36,906 nucleotides of DNA from DAIPXZ01 sp036782995. GTDB lineage: Bacteria > Bacillota > Clostridia > Saccharofermentanales > Saccharofermentanaceae. Position numbers and translations under genes: made by a program. The notes beneath the pieces were generated by a model that did not search any database, had not been told where the DNA came from, and saw only the letters and a list, made by a program, of their open reading frames with translations. Below are positions 25,599-33,368 of the stretch, one piece after another; within the stretch, counting starts at the first letter, position 1; each line of letters starts with the position of its first letter. Location: assembly GCA_036782995.1 (NCBI GenBank), contig DAIPXZ010000013.1, positions 1-36,906 of the forward strand, in the 5' to 3' direction.

Positions 25599-27194
25599 TC
25601 AGAATTGATTATAGATAAATTGACTCATGTCGAAGCCGTGTCCGTATGCGCCAAATACCAAGATAATAACAAAAAGCATGAAGAACACCGCATATCGTAA
25701 TGCCGCCGGGGCTTTCGTACGAATTCTATCGCGCACACTGCCCTTTCGCCCATACATACTGACGAGGAAAAGAATAAGCGTTCCGACACCAAGAATGATG
25801 TAGTCCGACAACGTAATACCAAGCTTCAAAAGCGAACCATCCGTAAGTGCTCCCCAATTGCCCGTAGTAAACATGGTTCCGAACATTTTAAATGTGAGCG
25901 GCACATCGCGATAACAATCAAGCATACGAAGAGAGCTCATAAGCAACACAGTACGAATGACAGCGAAGACTTTGTAGGGCACCTTCTCATCAACAGGAAA
26001 ACGAGTATGAAATTTTCGATAAAGCGGCTCAAGCTCTTGCGAAATCATAATCACAACGGCGTTAAGAAGTCCCCATACAATGAAATTCCAGCTCGCGCCA
26101 TGCCAGATACCGGTGGCAAACCATACGACCAGAGTGGCAAGGTAGACCGGAACACGTTTACCGATTTTTTCACCTAGGTGGTTTCGGCTCCATTTTGAAA
26201 GCTTGAGAAACGGGCCAGAAACGGATATCGGGTAGAAAATATAGTCCGTAAACCATGTGCCCATTGTGATATGCCAACGCCGCCAGTATTCCTTGATAGA
26301 TTTCGAAAAATACGGGCGAATGAAATTCTCTTTTACCTTCACTCCGAACATCTCTGCGACACCGATGGTGATATCAATGCCACCGGTAAAATCGGCGTAA
26401 AGCTCCAACGCATAGAAGAGCATACCGAGAAAAACGTAAACGCCGGTATAGGTTTGCGGCGCACCGATGAGTGTTTTTACTGCAATCAACATACGGTCGG
26501 CGATGACGAGTTTCTTAAAATAGCCCCACAGCACACGCTCGAGGCCTCGTTCTACCGTCGATAAAGAAAAAGCCTTTCGAGAAAAAAGACTCTCTCCGAG
26601 GTCAGAATACCGGCTAATTGGGCCCTGAATTAACTGCGGGAAAAAGGAAACAAATAGCGCTAGCTTCGCAATATTTTTTTCGCATGGATGCTTGTCGCGA
26701 TATACATCGATGAGGTAGGAAACAGTTTGAAAGGTGTAAAACGAGAGACCGAGCGGCATGGCTATTGATAAGAAAGAAAGGTGTGCTTCGGAGGAAAATG
26801 CCTTCAAAAGGACATTGATATTCGATATCGTGAAATTGGTATATTTTACTACAGCAAGAATGCCAAGACAAAACAAAAGCCCGAGCGTCAGCATTGCACG
26901 ACGACGGGATTTCATCTTTGCCTTATAGGTCTTTTTCGTTTCTTTATCGATTACGCCCTTGTTCTCGTGAAGATAGGCTTGTTCTCGGTCACGGTTCCAT
27001 TGCATCCATCGTCCAATGAAATATGCGGCAATCGTCGTTGCAATGATATATAGAAGACAATACTTACCGGCAAAGTAATAAAAGACATAACTTCCCACCA
27101 GAAGAAGCGGCCATTGACACCGCTTCGGCAAAAGATAGAAAGCGGTGAGTAATATTAGCAAAAATCCGATAAAAAGATACGACGTAAATGACAT
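25599..27194 (-). CDS. MBOAT family O-acyltransferase (AlgI/DltB-like)
   Basis: The 531-residue polytopic membrane protein has conserved MBOAT histidines His308 (RRWHITMGTWFTDYIFYP) and His365 (GIWHGASWNFIVWG), and the FFPQLIQGPISRY segment near 184-196. In this family such proteins carry acyl groups from a carrier protein through the membrane. It ends in FIYNQF, with Tyr528 near the last residue; the same kind of C-terminal tyrosine motif in DltX and in many MBOAT proteins has been proposed to hold the acyl group briefly. The gene begins nine bases after the acyl carrier protein gene and is followed after 20 bases by the SGNH gene, copying dltB-dltC-dltD content. Confidence 0.92.
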   Translation of the reverse strand: MSFTSYLFIGFLLILLTAFYLLPKRCQWPLLLVGSYVFYYFAGKYCLLYIIATTIAAYFIGRWMQWNRDREQAYLHENKGVIDKETKKTYKAKMKSRRRAMLTLGLLFCLGILAVVKYTNFTISNINVLLKAFSSEAHLSFLSIAMPLGLSFYTFQTVSYLIDVYRDKHPCEKNIAKLALFVSFFPQLIQGPISRYSDLGESLFSRKAFSLSTVERGLERVLWGYFKKLVIADRMLIAVKTLIGAPQTYTGVYVFLGMLFYALELYADFTGGIDITIGVAEMFGVKVKENFIRPYFSKSIKEYWRRWHITMGTWFTDYIFYPISVSGPFLKLSKWSRNHLGEKIGKRVPVYLATLVVWFATGIWHGASWNFIVWGLLNAVVIMISQELEPLYRKFHTRFPVDEKVPYKVFAVIRTVLLMSSLRMLDCYRDVPLTFKMFGTMFTTGNWGALTDGSLLKLGITLSDYIILGVGTLILFLVSMYGRKGSVRDRIRTKAPAALRYAVFFMLFVIILVFGAYGHGFDMSQFIYNQF

Positions 27195-27203
27195 GAGTGC
27201 TTC

Positions 27204-27434
27204 TTACTCCTCGTCTTCCAGGCGTTCTACGAGTGCGTATAGGCTCTTCGCGGAGTTAAAATTCTCGGGAATCATGTATTCGGCAGAGATGACGACATCA
27301 AAACGCTCAGCAATTTCCGATACCAGAGAGACAATGTCGAAAGAATCCAGGATTTTCTTGTCAATCAAGTGTTCCTCTTCGGCAAAGTTAACCTCCGGAT
27401 GCAAATCCTGCAAAATCTCAATTAATTCGTCCAT
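27204..27434 (-). CDS. Acyl/aminoacyl carrier protein (DltC-like)
   Basis: The 76-residue four-helix carrier protein has the phosphopantetheine attachment serine at Ser31 in the motif DSF. It is very acidic, as carrier proteins are. The neighbouring adenylation enzyme should load an amino acid on its phosphopantetheine arm, and the MBOAT encoded next should accept it. The reading frame begins at an ATG behind GGAGGAAATT. The length and D-S-F-D-I-V-S motif resemble DltC more than fatty-acid ACP, which usually has DSL. The gene stands 47 bases after the adenylation gene and nine before the MBOAT. Confidence 0.92.
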   Translation of the reverse strand: MDELIEILQDLHPEVNFAEEEHLIDKKILDSFDIVSLVSEIAERFDVVISAEYMIPENFNSAKSLYALVERLEDEE

Positions 27435-27481
27435 AATTTCCTCCTTGTAGCATCGCGCTTAACCGCCCGATACAATTCGAT

Positions 27482-28990
27482 TTACATGGCCGCTAATGTG
27501 ATGCGGTCAATTTTGCCGTTCGGTGTCAGTGGAATGCGATCGATCGCTATACATTGATTCGGCACCATGTAGCGCGGCAATGATTCCTGAAGGGCAATTT
27601 TTAGGTCTTGCGCCGACATCGCTCCGACATAGTATAACTTAATTTTCTTCCTTGGTGCGTCATATAAGCAAACGGCTTGCGAAATTTCATCCTGCATTTG
27701 CGCCGCCGCCTCGATTTCTCCGAGTTCGATACGATGACCCATATGTTTGATTTGATAATCCTTGCGCGATACAAAAATCAACTCACCATCCGCATTATAG
27801 TGTGCCAAATCGCCTGTGCGATAAATGAGCTCCGGCACCATGGTCTGCAACGGATTTTGCACAAAGCACTCGGCAGTTTTTTCTGGGTTATTAATATATC
27901 CGAGCGTCAATGATGTGCCGCGGATACAGATTTCACCCTGGCCATCGGTTTCCGTGAGGCAACGTTCATTCTTTTCATTAAGTAAGATGATTTCCGTATT
28001 CTTGAACGGGCCACCGATTGGAATGGACTCTTCCGGGGCAAAATCACGCGTCACGTGATAATAGCAACACATACCTGTGCCCTCGGTTGGTCCATAAAGA
28101 TTCGTAAATGTCGCATTCGGTAAGGTTTCACGCCAGATTTTCAGTTGCTTCGGTGGAAATACTTCACTGCCGAAGGCTACCGTATGAAGATACTCTGGTT
28201 TCATCGTTTTGAAAGTGCCGAACGTCGATATCATGGTAAGCGCCGATACCACCCAGCAAATCGTATTCACCTTGCGCTCGTTTAAGAACTCCACGAGCTT
28301 TAATGGCATCATGAAAAGAGGCTTCGGCACAAAATGAGTGGTTGCCCCGAATTTGATGGTCGGAAAAAGCTCCTTGAAACAGGCGTCTAAATAAAGTGGC
28401 GTTTGATTGCCGAACACCGTATCCTCCGAAAACCCGAGCACGTCCGAAAGCTGCTCGATATAGTCGATGACCGCACGATGACAGCCAACCACACCCTTCG
28501 GTACACCAGTCGAGCCTGATGTAAAAACCACATAGAGCGGATCCGTGTCAATGGCATGTGCTCGGATATCCTGCAAAAGCGCACCATCCGCCTGTGTCGA
28601 AAACACATCTTCGTAGCATACAATCGTCGCATTCTCCGCGCCAAGAGTCTCGCAATATTCTTTCGTCGTTGTATCACAAAGGAGCATCGGAGCATTCACG
28701 TTCTCAAGAATCATCTGGCAACGTGCTTTGGGCATTTCGCGGTCAATTGGCACATAGAAATTGCCCGATGCGATAACACCGAAAAGAGCTGCCACGCACG
28801 ACGGCCCTTTTTCCATGCATACGATAATTGGAATTCTTCTGTAGCCTTTTGCACCAATAAATGTACCGATGCCTGCGACCGCGCGAGCGAGTGCTTCGAA
28901 GGTCAATGCATCGTTTTCGCCGCAGAAGGCATTCTTTTTCGGAATACGTTTAGCCGAAGCATCTAAATAGTCCAAAACATGGTTTTGCAT
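27482..28990 (-). CDS. Amino-acid adenylation enzyme (DltA-like, standalone A domain)
   Basis: The 502-residue standalone adenylation domain activates a carboxylate with ATP and loads it on the adjacent carrier protein. Core motifs are A3 FTSGSTGVPKG (156-166), the A5 region TNLYGPTE (296-303), A7 YRTGDL (390-395), A8 hinge SRKDYQIKHMGHRIELGEIE, and the A10 Lys493 in PNGKIDR. The A4 region reads LYLDACFKELFP: Asp202 matches the Asp that binds the alpha-amino group, so an amino acid is the likely substrate. Lys206 occupies the third specificity position, where DltA has Met. By eye the full pocket is D-A-K-C-V-F-L-G-M-K. The ATG at 28988-28990 has AAGGGG upstream and lies five bases after the racemase stop; a TTG seven codons earlier is disfavoured. 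Confidence 0.9.
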   Translation of the reverse strand: MQNHVLDYLDASAKRIPKKNAFCGENDALTFEALARAVAGIGTFIGAKGYRRIPIIVCMEKGPSCVAALFGVIASGNFYVPIDREMPKARCQMILENVNAPMLLCDTTTKEYCETLGAENATIVCYEDVFSTQADGALLQDIRAHAIDTDPLYVVFTSGSTGVPKGVVGCHRAVIDYIEQLSDVLGFSEDTVFGNQTPLYLDACFKELFPTIKFGATTHFVPKPLFMMPLKLVEFLNERKVNTICWVVSALTMISTFGTFKTMKPEYLHTVAFGSEVFPPKQLKIWRETLPNATFTNLYGPTEGTGMCCYYHVTRDFAPEESIPIGGPFKNTEIILLNEKNERCLTETDGQGEICIRGTSLTLGYINNPEKTAECFVQNPLQTMVPELIYRTGDLAHYNADGELIFVSRKDYQIKHMGHRIELGEIEAAAQMQDEISQAVCLYDAPRKKIKLYYVGAMSAQDLKIALQESLPRYMVPNQCIAIDRIPLTPNGKIDRITLAAM

Positions 28991-28995
28991 GATTC

Positions 28996-29682
28996 TTAAT
29001 CCCCTTTGCAATATTGGACGGCACCTTGTGCGAGGACATCGATTACATCGATGAAATCGGATGCCAGTGGGGCGTCTCTTTTCGCCAACGAAAGCTCAGT
29101 GCAGCCCAAAATCAGGCGTTCGGCGCCTTTATCGCGTAATACATTCGCGACAGTGTCTAACGTGTCCATCGATAGATTATTGCCAGCCTTAACCTCGTCA
29201 TAAATCATTTTCATGACCATTGCTTGTGTTGCGTCTGGTAAGCGGATATTTTCAATCCCGAAATCTCGTAGTGTATCCTCGTAAATCCCTGTTTGTATTG
29301 CTCCGTCTGTTGCCATGACGCCTATTTTTCGGACACCATCGCGAGCAAGCGTTTCGCCGACCAATCGAATGGCGTGCAAAATCGGAACACCGATGCCCTC
29401 TTCCATCTCTCTGTGAAAAGCATGTGCCGTGATACAGGGAATCGCGAGCACCTCCGCACCTTGCGCCTGTAATGCTTGTCCGACTGAAATCAGATACGGC
29501 AGCGGGGAAACATTGCTACTCCCAAGTAAAAATGCCGTGCGGTCCGGGATACTCGGCTCAGAATAAATAAGCGTCGGGATATGCTCTTGATCACAACGGG
29601 CATCGGTCAATTCAACGATACGGCGATAAAAATATGCAGTCGCCATAGGTCCCATTCCACCGATTATTCCCAACTTTTTCAA
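28996..29682 (-). CDS. Aspartate/glutamate racemase family protein
   Basis: This cofactor-independent racemase-family enzyme uses two cysteines that take and give the alpha proton. From the start chosen here they are Cys83 (IPCITAHAF) and Cys194 (LGCTE). In most family members the first motif is PCNTAH, so Ile replaces the usual Asn, which may alter substrate choice. The sequence begins with KKLGIIGGMGPMATA, typical of aspartate racemases. I chose the TTG at 29680-29682 because GGAGGG lies six bases upstream and family proteins begin with this motif. The ATG six codons earlier (29700) has no ribosome site. Length is 228 residues. The stop lies five bases from the adenylation gene start, which argues for joint expression and a supplied D-amino acid. 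Confidence 0.85.
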   Translation of the reverse strand: MKKLGIIGGMGPMATAYFYRRIVELTDARCDQEHIPTLIYSEPSIPDRTAFLLGSSNVSPLPYLISVGQALQAQGAEVLAIPCITAHAFHREMEEGIGVPILHAIRLVGETLARDGVRKIGVMATDGAIQTGIYEDTLRDFGIENIRLPDATQAMVMKMIYDEVKAGNNLSMDTLDTVANVLRDKGAERLILGCTELSLAKRDAPLASDFIDVIDVLAQGAVQYCKGD

Positions 29683-29785
29683 GCGATTCCCTCCGATCAT
29701 GTTATTCGCGATAATTTACCTGTTTTAGCTTTGTCACCGTGCCTGCCGCCGCGTTTTACTCCGCAAGCTTCATCCATGGTGATGA

Positions 29786-31432
29786 TTATTCCGACTCCGG
29801 ATAAAGTGTGTGGTCGTATGAGTGATATCCCGGCACGACGCGGTCATACTCCTCGAGCTGTGCCGATGTCCACATGAAGAAGCGTGCACCATCTTCGCGC
29901 GTTAGGCTATCAAAATGATACCATTTGCCTTCAATTTTCACTAGATTCCAGTAGTGCTGTGAACGAACGACTGGATACCGATGAATCATGACGTTTTCCA
30001 AACCGGCTCTCGTATAGAGTGCTTTTGCCGCGCATGCAATGGTGTAACAGTCGCCCTGACGATCATTAAATCCGTCATATGCACCTTGAATCCAGCTGAT
30101 TTTCTCCGTATGACCTGTGTAGTAGATATTCCAATCCACCCAATTAAAGATGGCCTCGGCTTTTTCTCTATCTGTCATACCATCGCTCAATATTTGCTCC
30201 AAAATAACATCCGCCATAGCATAAACATCTTCTTCCGTATATGGGCGGTAAACAACCGTTACATGGATTTCGATTTCTGTCGAATTGCCGACATGGTCTG
30301 TCGCGCGATAAATGACCGAATAGGTGCCTTCTGTCGTAGTATCTACTTCGGAGTGCTCAATTTCCAAGGCAATATTTGCATCGGCGTTATCCGTTACCGT
30401 TACACCGGTTTTGTACGATATAGCTTCATTGCAGAGAATACTGATATCATGTGTACCCGTGATAACAGGCGCCTCATCGTCAATTACTAAGGAAAGCGAA
30501 GACGAAACCGTTGTCTCGTTACCACCAGCATCTCGAAGAAGAATCTCAACATCATAATCACCCGGCGTATTGAAATCAACAGGTGTCACAAAAGAAGCCT
30601 CAAGGGCGGACGAGTCAGAAATATTCGTTAGAAAATCAATCGGTTCAATTTCATATCCGACAAAGCCATCGATATGTATACCGCTTGCCGTTGGCGGAAT
30701 CGAGTCCGACACGCGAATCACGGAGGAATATTCTACGCCGCCGACGTCGAAGATAACCTCATAATCTCCCGGCACCTCCATGTTAATCGCGGATGCCAAA
30801 TCCGTCTTGAGAACAGCATCTTCCTGCGCGAAAGCTATATCCGATACAGATGGAATCGGATCGCCCGCCTCTACGTTCACTTCCGGATAAATGCCGAGCA
30901 CTTGAATATGGGCATTCACATTTGTACTGTTTCCACCAAGATCCGTACCGACAACGACCGTTTCTATCGATCCAACCGTTTGAAAATCAGGCGGTGTTAA
31001 ATAGGAATAAGTGATTTCGGTGGCGTCGGATGAATCCGCAACGAGTTCTTCGGCTGAAACCTCAACACCGTATAATGTCGTTATCTCACGTACGGTAAAC
31101 GTCGGTGCCGTTGTATCCGTCACGATTAGTGATGTTTCATATTTACGATCGCCGAATTGTATCGTTATCGGGTATTCACCCGGCACATGCACGTCATAAT
31201 GACTGGTGCCGTATGCAAAAGCCGCTTTTTTTCGATCAAATCCAAAGCGCACAAAATCAGCGGCTTCCACAGGAGAACCCGCTTCGACTTCGCATGTCGG
31301 ATAGACACGATTCGCTAAATATAAGTAACCGAGGATAAAGATAATGATAAGGGTAGCAAGCACGATACATGCCGATATTTCCAGTATTCGAATTTTTGTT
31401 GCTTTAGTTTTTTTCTTGTTTTTCTGAGCCAT
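29786..31432 (-). CDS. Membrane-anchored protein with Ig-like repeats and a C-terminal transglutaminase-like domain
   Basis: The 548-residue protein has a basic N-terminus and one TM helix (about 16-40), so the rest is outside. Residues 45-410 hold several Ig-like/DUF5011-type beta units, recognisable by VTDTTAPTFT, VSDSIPPTAS and VIDDEAPVITG with repeated G-DYEV or GTYSVIY endings. The C-terminal part from about 415 is a transglutaminase-like fold with Cys462 (GDCYTIAC), His493 (RSQHYWNL) and Asp508 (WYHFDSL), the full Cys-His-Asp triad. Such proteins may act as peptidases or crosslinkers at the cell wall. A promoter with TGGTATAGT precedes it (31483-31491), and the racemase gene follows after about 100 bases without a visible terminator, so it probably leads the dlt-like operon. 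Confidence 0.85.
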   Translation of the reverse strand: MAQKNKKKTKATKIRILEISACIVLATLIIIFILGYLYLANRVYPTCEVEAGSPVEAADFVRFGFDRKKAAFAYGTSHYDVHVPGEYPITIQFGDRKYETSLIVTDTTAPTFTVREITTLYGVEVSAEELVADSSDATEITYSYLTPPDFQTVGSIETVVVGTDLGGNSTNVNAHIQVLGIYPEVNVEAGDPIPSVSDIAFAQEDAVLKTDLASAINMEVPGDYEVIFDVGGVEYSSVIRVSDSIPPTASGIHIDGFVGYEIEPIDFLTNISDSSALEASFVTPVDFNTPGDYDVEILLRDAGGNETTVSSSLSLVIDDEAPVITGTHDISILCNEAISYKTGVTVTDNADANIALEIEHSEVDTTTEGTYSVIYRATDHVGNSTEIEIHVTVVYRPYTEEDVYAMADVILEQILSDGMTDREKAEAIFNWVDWNIYYTGHTEKISWIQGAYDGFNDRQGDCYTIACAAKALYTRAGLENVMIHRYPVVRSQHYWNLVKIEGKWYHFDSLTREDGARFFMWTSAQLEEYDRVVPGYHSYDHTLYPESE

Positions 31433-31482
31433 TTTACTGTCTCACCGTCTCTCTTTTCGTGAATATACTTCTTTCGTTCCTT

Positions 31483-31491
31483 ACTATACCA
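31483..31491 (-). promoter_or_regulatory. Extended -10 promoter of the transglutaminase-racemase-dlt-like operon
   Basis: The minus strand reads TGGTATAGT, about 50 bases before the ATG at 31432. The -35 is weak. I find no other strong promoter before the genes downstream to 24463. Confidence 0.55.
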
Positions 31492-31537
31492 CAGGATAAT
31501 GGAACGAAATTTACAAAACCGCGTCATTTGCAGTAAT

Positions 31538-32236
31538 TCAGGAAATATCCTTCAAAATCTCGCAGGCCCATGCCGCATCAACTATCGAATACAATCCGGA
31601 ATCGACCGTTTTTGCCTTGCCGGCAAACATCCGCTCCACTTCTTCATAGAGGCCTTCCGGAATTGCAACGAAGCTCGCTTTCGCATCTGCATCAAAAAAG
31701 AGGAATCCGTCTTCATCGCCTTGTCGCTCGAAAAGAACTTCTACCGGACGATATTCCGGTTTTTGTTTTAGCACTTGCGCATAGACGAAGGCCTTCGTCA
31801 GTTCGACAAAACGATCGTCCTTTTTGGCGTCGCTAATCTTAATCTTTTCTTTGAGCTCATTCTCAGTGCGTACGGCACGCATCGTACATGCTTTTGCCGC
31901 CTTTTGCATCATCGGCGACCAATTCTTCTGTTCTTGATTCACCGAGGACAGTGCCGTTTGCGAATCGTCGGGAAGAAGATATACCATGAGCAAATGCTCC
32001 ATATCATCATAAAGGCACGGATACAGAATGCGTGAGATTTCGCCGCACTCCTTACATGTGTGGGTGAAAAAACTGCCGTTAACCACCGATTCTTTCTCTT
32101 CCGGATGCAATGTTACATTAATGCACGGACGAAGGGTAATTTTCGCTTTGGCCTTGCATTTGGGGCAAGCATAATCAGCCTCCACGCGCTTATATTCTTC
32201 CTCTGCCGTCGGTGTCAGCTTCACCTTATTTTCCAT
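31538..32236 (-). CDS. CpXC domain protein
   Basis: The 232-residue protein has two zinc-ribbon-like pairs, Cys24/Cys27 (ACPKCKA) and Cys61/Cys64 (HTCKECGE). The stretch INVTLHPEEKESVVNGSFF followed by RILYPCLYDDMEHLLMVYLLP matches the CpXC domain, in which the second half carries the YP-LY-D pattern. The role of CpXC proteins is unknown. The rest of the sequence is soluble and mixed alpha/beta without a motif I recognise. It starts 21 bases after the amidase stop on the same strand with GGAGGAAATG as ribosome site, so it is co-transcribed with that gene. No signal peptide is visible, so it is cytoplasmic. Confidence 0.82.
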   Translation of the reverse strand: MENKVKLTPTAEEEYKRVEADYACPKCKAKAKITLRPCINVTLHPEEKESVVNGSFFTHTCKECGEISRILYPCLYDDMEHLLMVYLLPDDSQTALSSVNQEQKNWSPMMQKAAKACTMRAVRTENELKEKIKISDAKKDDRFVELTKAFVYAQVLKQKPEYRPVEVLFERQGDEDGFLFFDADAKASFVAIPEGLYEEVERMFAGKAKTVDSGLYSIVDAAWACEILKDIS

Positions 32237-32256
32237 AAATCATTTCCTCCATAGTC

Positions 32257-33213
32257 TTATATTCCCTGTTGTTTCATTTGCCAGCAAAAAGCGGCAACTC
32301 CTTGGCACAATTGATCTTGGTAATCAGAATCAGACAATAATTCATCCTCCGTGGGATTGGTCATAAAGCCCATTTCAAGTAAAAATGACGGGATGTCCGG
32401 CGTCCAATTGAGGCCACTATATCGGGATGATGCATCACAGCCGCGATAATTCGTACCTGTCGCTTCAGAAAGTGCTTGGCCAAGCATATCTCCCCAACCC
32501 ACAAGTGAATCCTTATAGGTACCACGGTCCGCGACAAAAACGCCAATTCCGTGCGCCTCCGAATTATCAGACCCGTCACAATGCAGGCGGATAAAGATAT
32601 CAGCTCCCATATCAATAGCAAATTGCGATCTTTCAATATTCGAGATATTTACATCATTCGTCTCGCGTGTCATGTAAACTGTCGCGCCGTGCGATTCGAG
32701 CTCTGTTTTCATCTTCAGGCCGATTTCGAGTACTACTTCATATTCCGGACGATTTGTTGAAACGCCGGTGGTACCTGCCGATACTTTTGGCTTCGTTTCA
32801 TCAGACCATGGTGCAACCGGTTCCTGCTCATTATTGGCATGCGTCTGGTGTCCGGGATCTAAAACGATAACCAGTCCCGTCAAATCTCCTATTTCACTAT
32901 TTCCGCCTGATGGACGAGGCGTGCTTGTCGGTATCGGCGAAGGTGACGGCGTCGGGGTCGGAGTCATCGTTAAGGGCTGTGATGATGACTCGGCACTCGT
33001 TGTTTCCGACGCAGGCGTCGTCGCTTCCGTCGGTGTCGTTATCGTTATATCAATGGAATCTGTTCCTGTGATGCCGGTCGTTTGTGTGACTCCATCTATT
33101 CGCCCGTTACTAGCGGCCGAAGAATTTGGCAAAGTACTCGCGCCCCAAATAGAACAGGTAAGCGTCACCAGCACCACTGCGATAATCGCCCATTTTTTTG
33201 TTTTCGGTTCCAT
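32257..33213 (-). CDS. N-acetylmuramoyl-L-alanine amidase (Amidase_3), membrane-anchored
   Basis: The enzyme cuts the bond between MurNAc and the peptide stem of peptidoglycan. With the ATG at 33211-33213 (behind GGTGGGAG) the protein has 318 residues: a signal anchor at 8-24, a long Thr/Ser/Pro linker to about 105, and an Amidase_3 domain. The zinc and catalytic residues are His122 (LDPGHQTH), Glu159, His211 (RLHCDGSD) and Glu280 (FLLEMGFMTN). The upstream in-frame start at 33321 would add 36 residues containing the promoter region, so I reject it. A promoter TTTTCA/TATTAT lies at 33266-33294. The CpXC gene follows after 20 bases. Confidence 0.92.
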   Translation of the reverse strand: MEPKTKKWAIIAVVLVTLTCSIWGASTLPNSSAASNGRIDGVTQTTGITGTDSIDITITTPTEATTPASETTSAESSSQPLTMTPTPTPSPSPIPTSTPRPSGGNSEIGDLTGLVIVLDPGHQTHANNEQEPVAPWSDETKPKVSAGTTGVSTNRPEYEVVLEIGLKMKTELESHGATVYMTRETNDVNISNIERSQFAIDMGADIFIRLHCDGSDNSEAHGIGVFVADRGTYKDSLVGWGDMLGQALSEATGTNYRGCDASSRYSGLNWTPDIPSFLLEMGFMTNPTEDELLSDSDYQDQLCQGVAAFCWQMKQQGI

Positions 33214-33265
33214 GTTGACTCCCACCTTTCTTTGTTTTTTATGTTCTGTGTTAAGTAGTTCTTTA

Positions 33266-33294
33266 ATAATAGGCGAACCAAGTTGATTTGAAAA
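33266..33294 (-). promoter_or_regulatory. Putative promoter of the amidase-CpXC operon
   Basis: Minus-strand TTTTCA and TATTAT are 17 bases apart. It is back-to-back with the lipoprotein promoter at 33308-33336, so the divergent promoters are only about 15 bases apart. Confidence 0.45.
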
Positions 33295-33307
33295 GTACGT
33301 GATGGGA

Positions 33308-33336
33308 AAGACATTCTGCAAAAAATAGATTATAAT
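33308..33336 (+). promoter_or_regulatory. Putative promoter of the acidic lipoprotein gene
   Basis: AAGACA (33308-33313) and a perfect TATAAT (33331-33336) are 17 bases apart. The ATG at 33369 follows after a short leader with AGGAGG. Confidence 0.6.
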
Positions 33337-33368
33337 AACAGCATCTATATGCTATGAGGAGGTACAAT

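Noticed and set aside
32768..33286. Plus-strand frame of 172 codons
   Set aside because: It is antisense to the Thr/Ser/Pro linker of the amidase and has no ribosome site.
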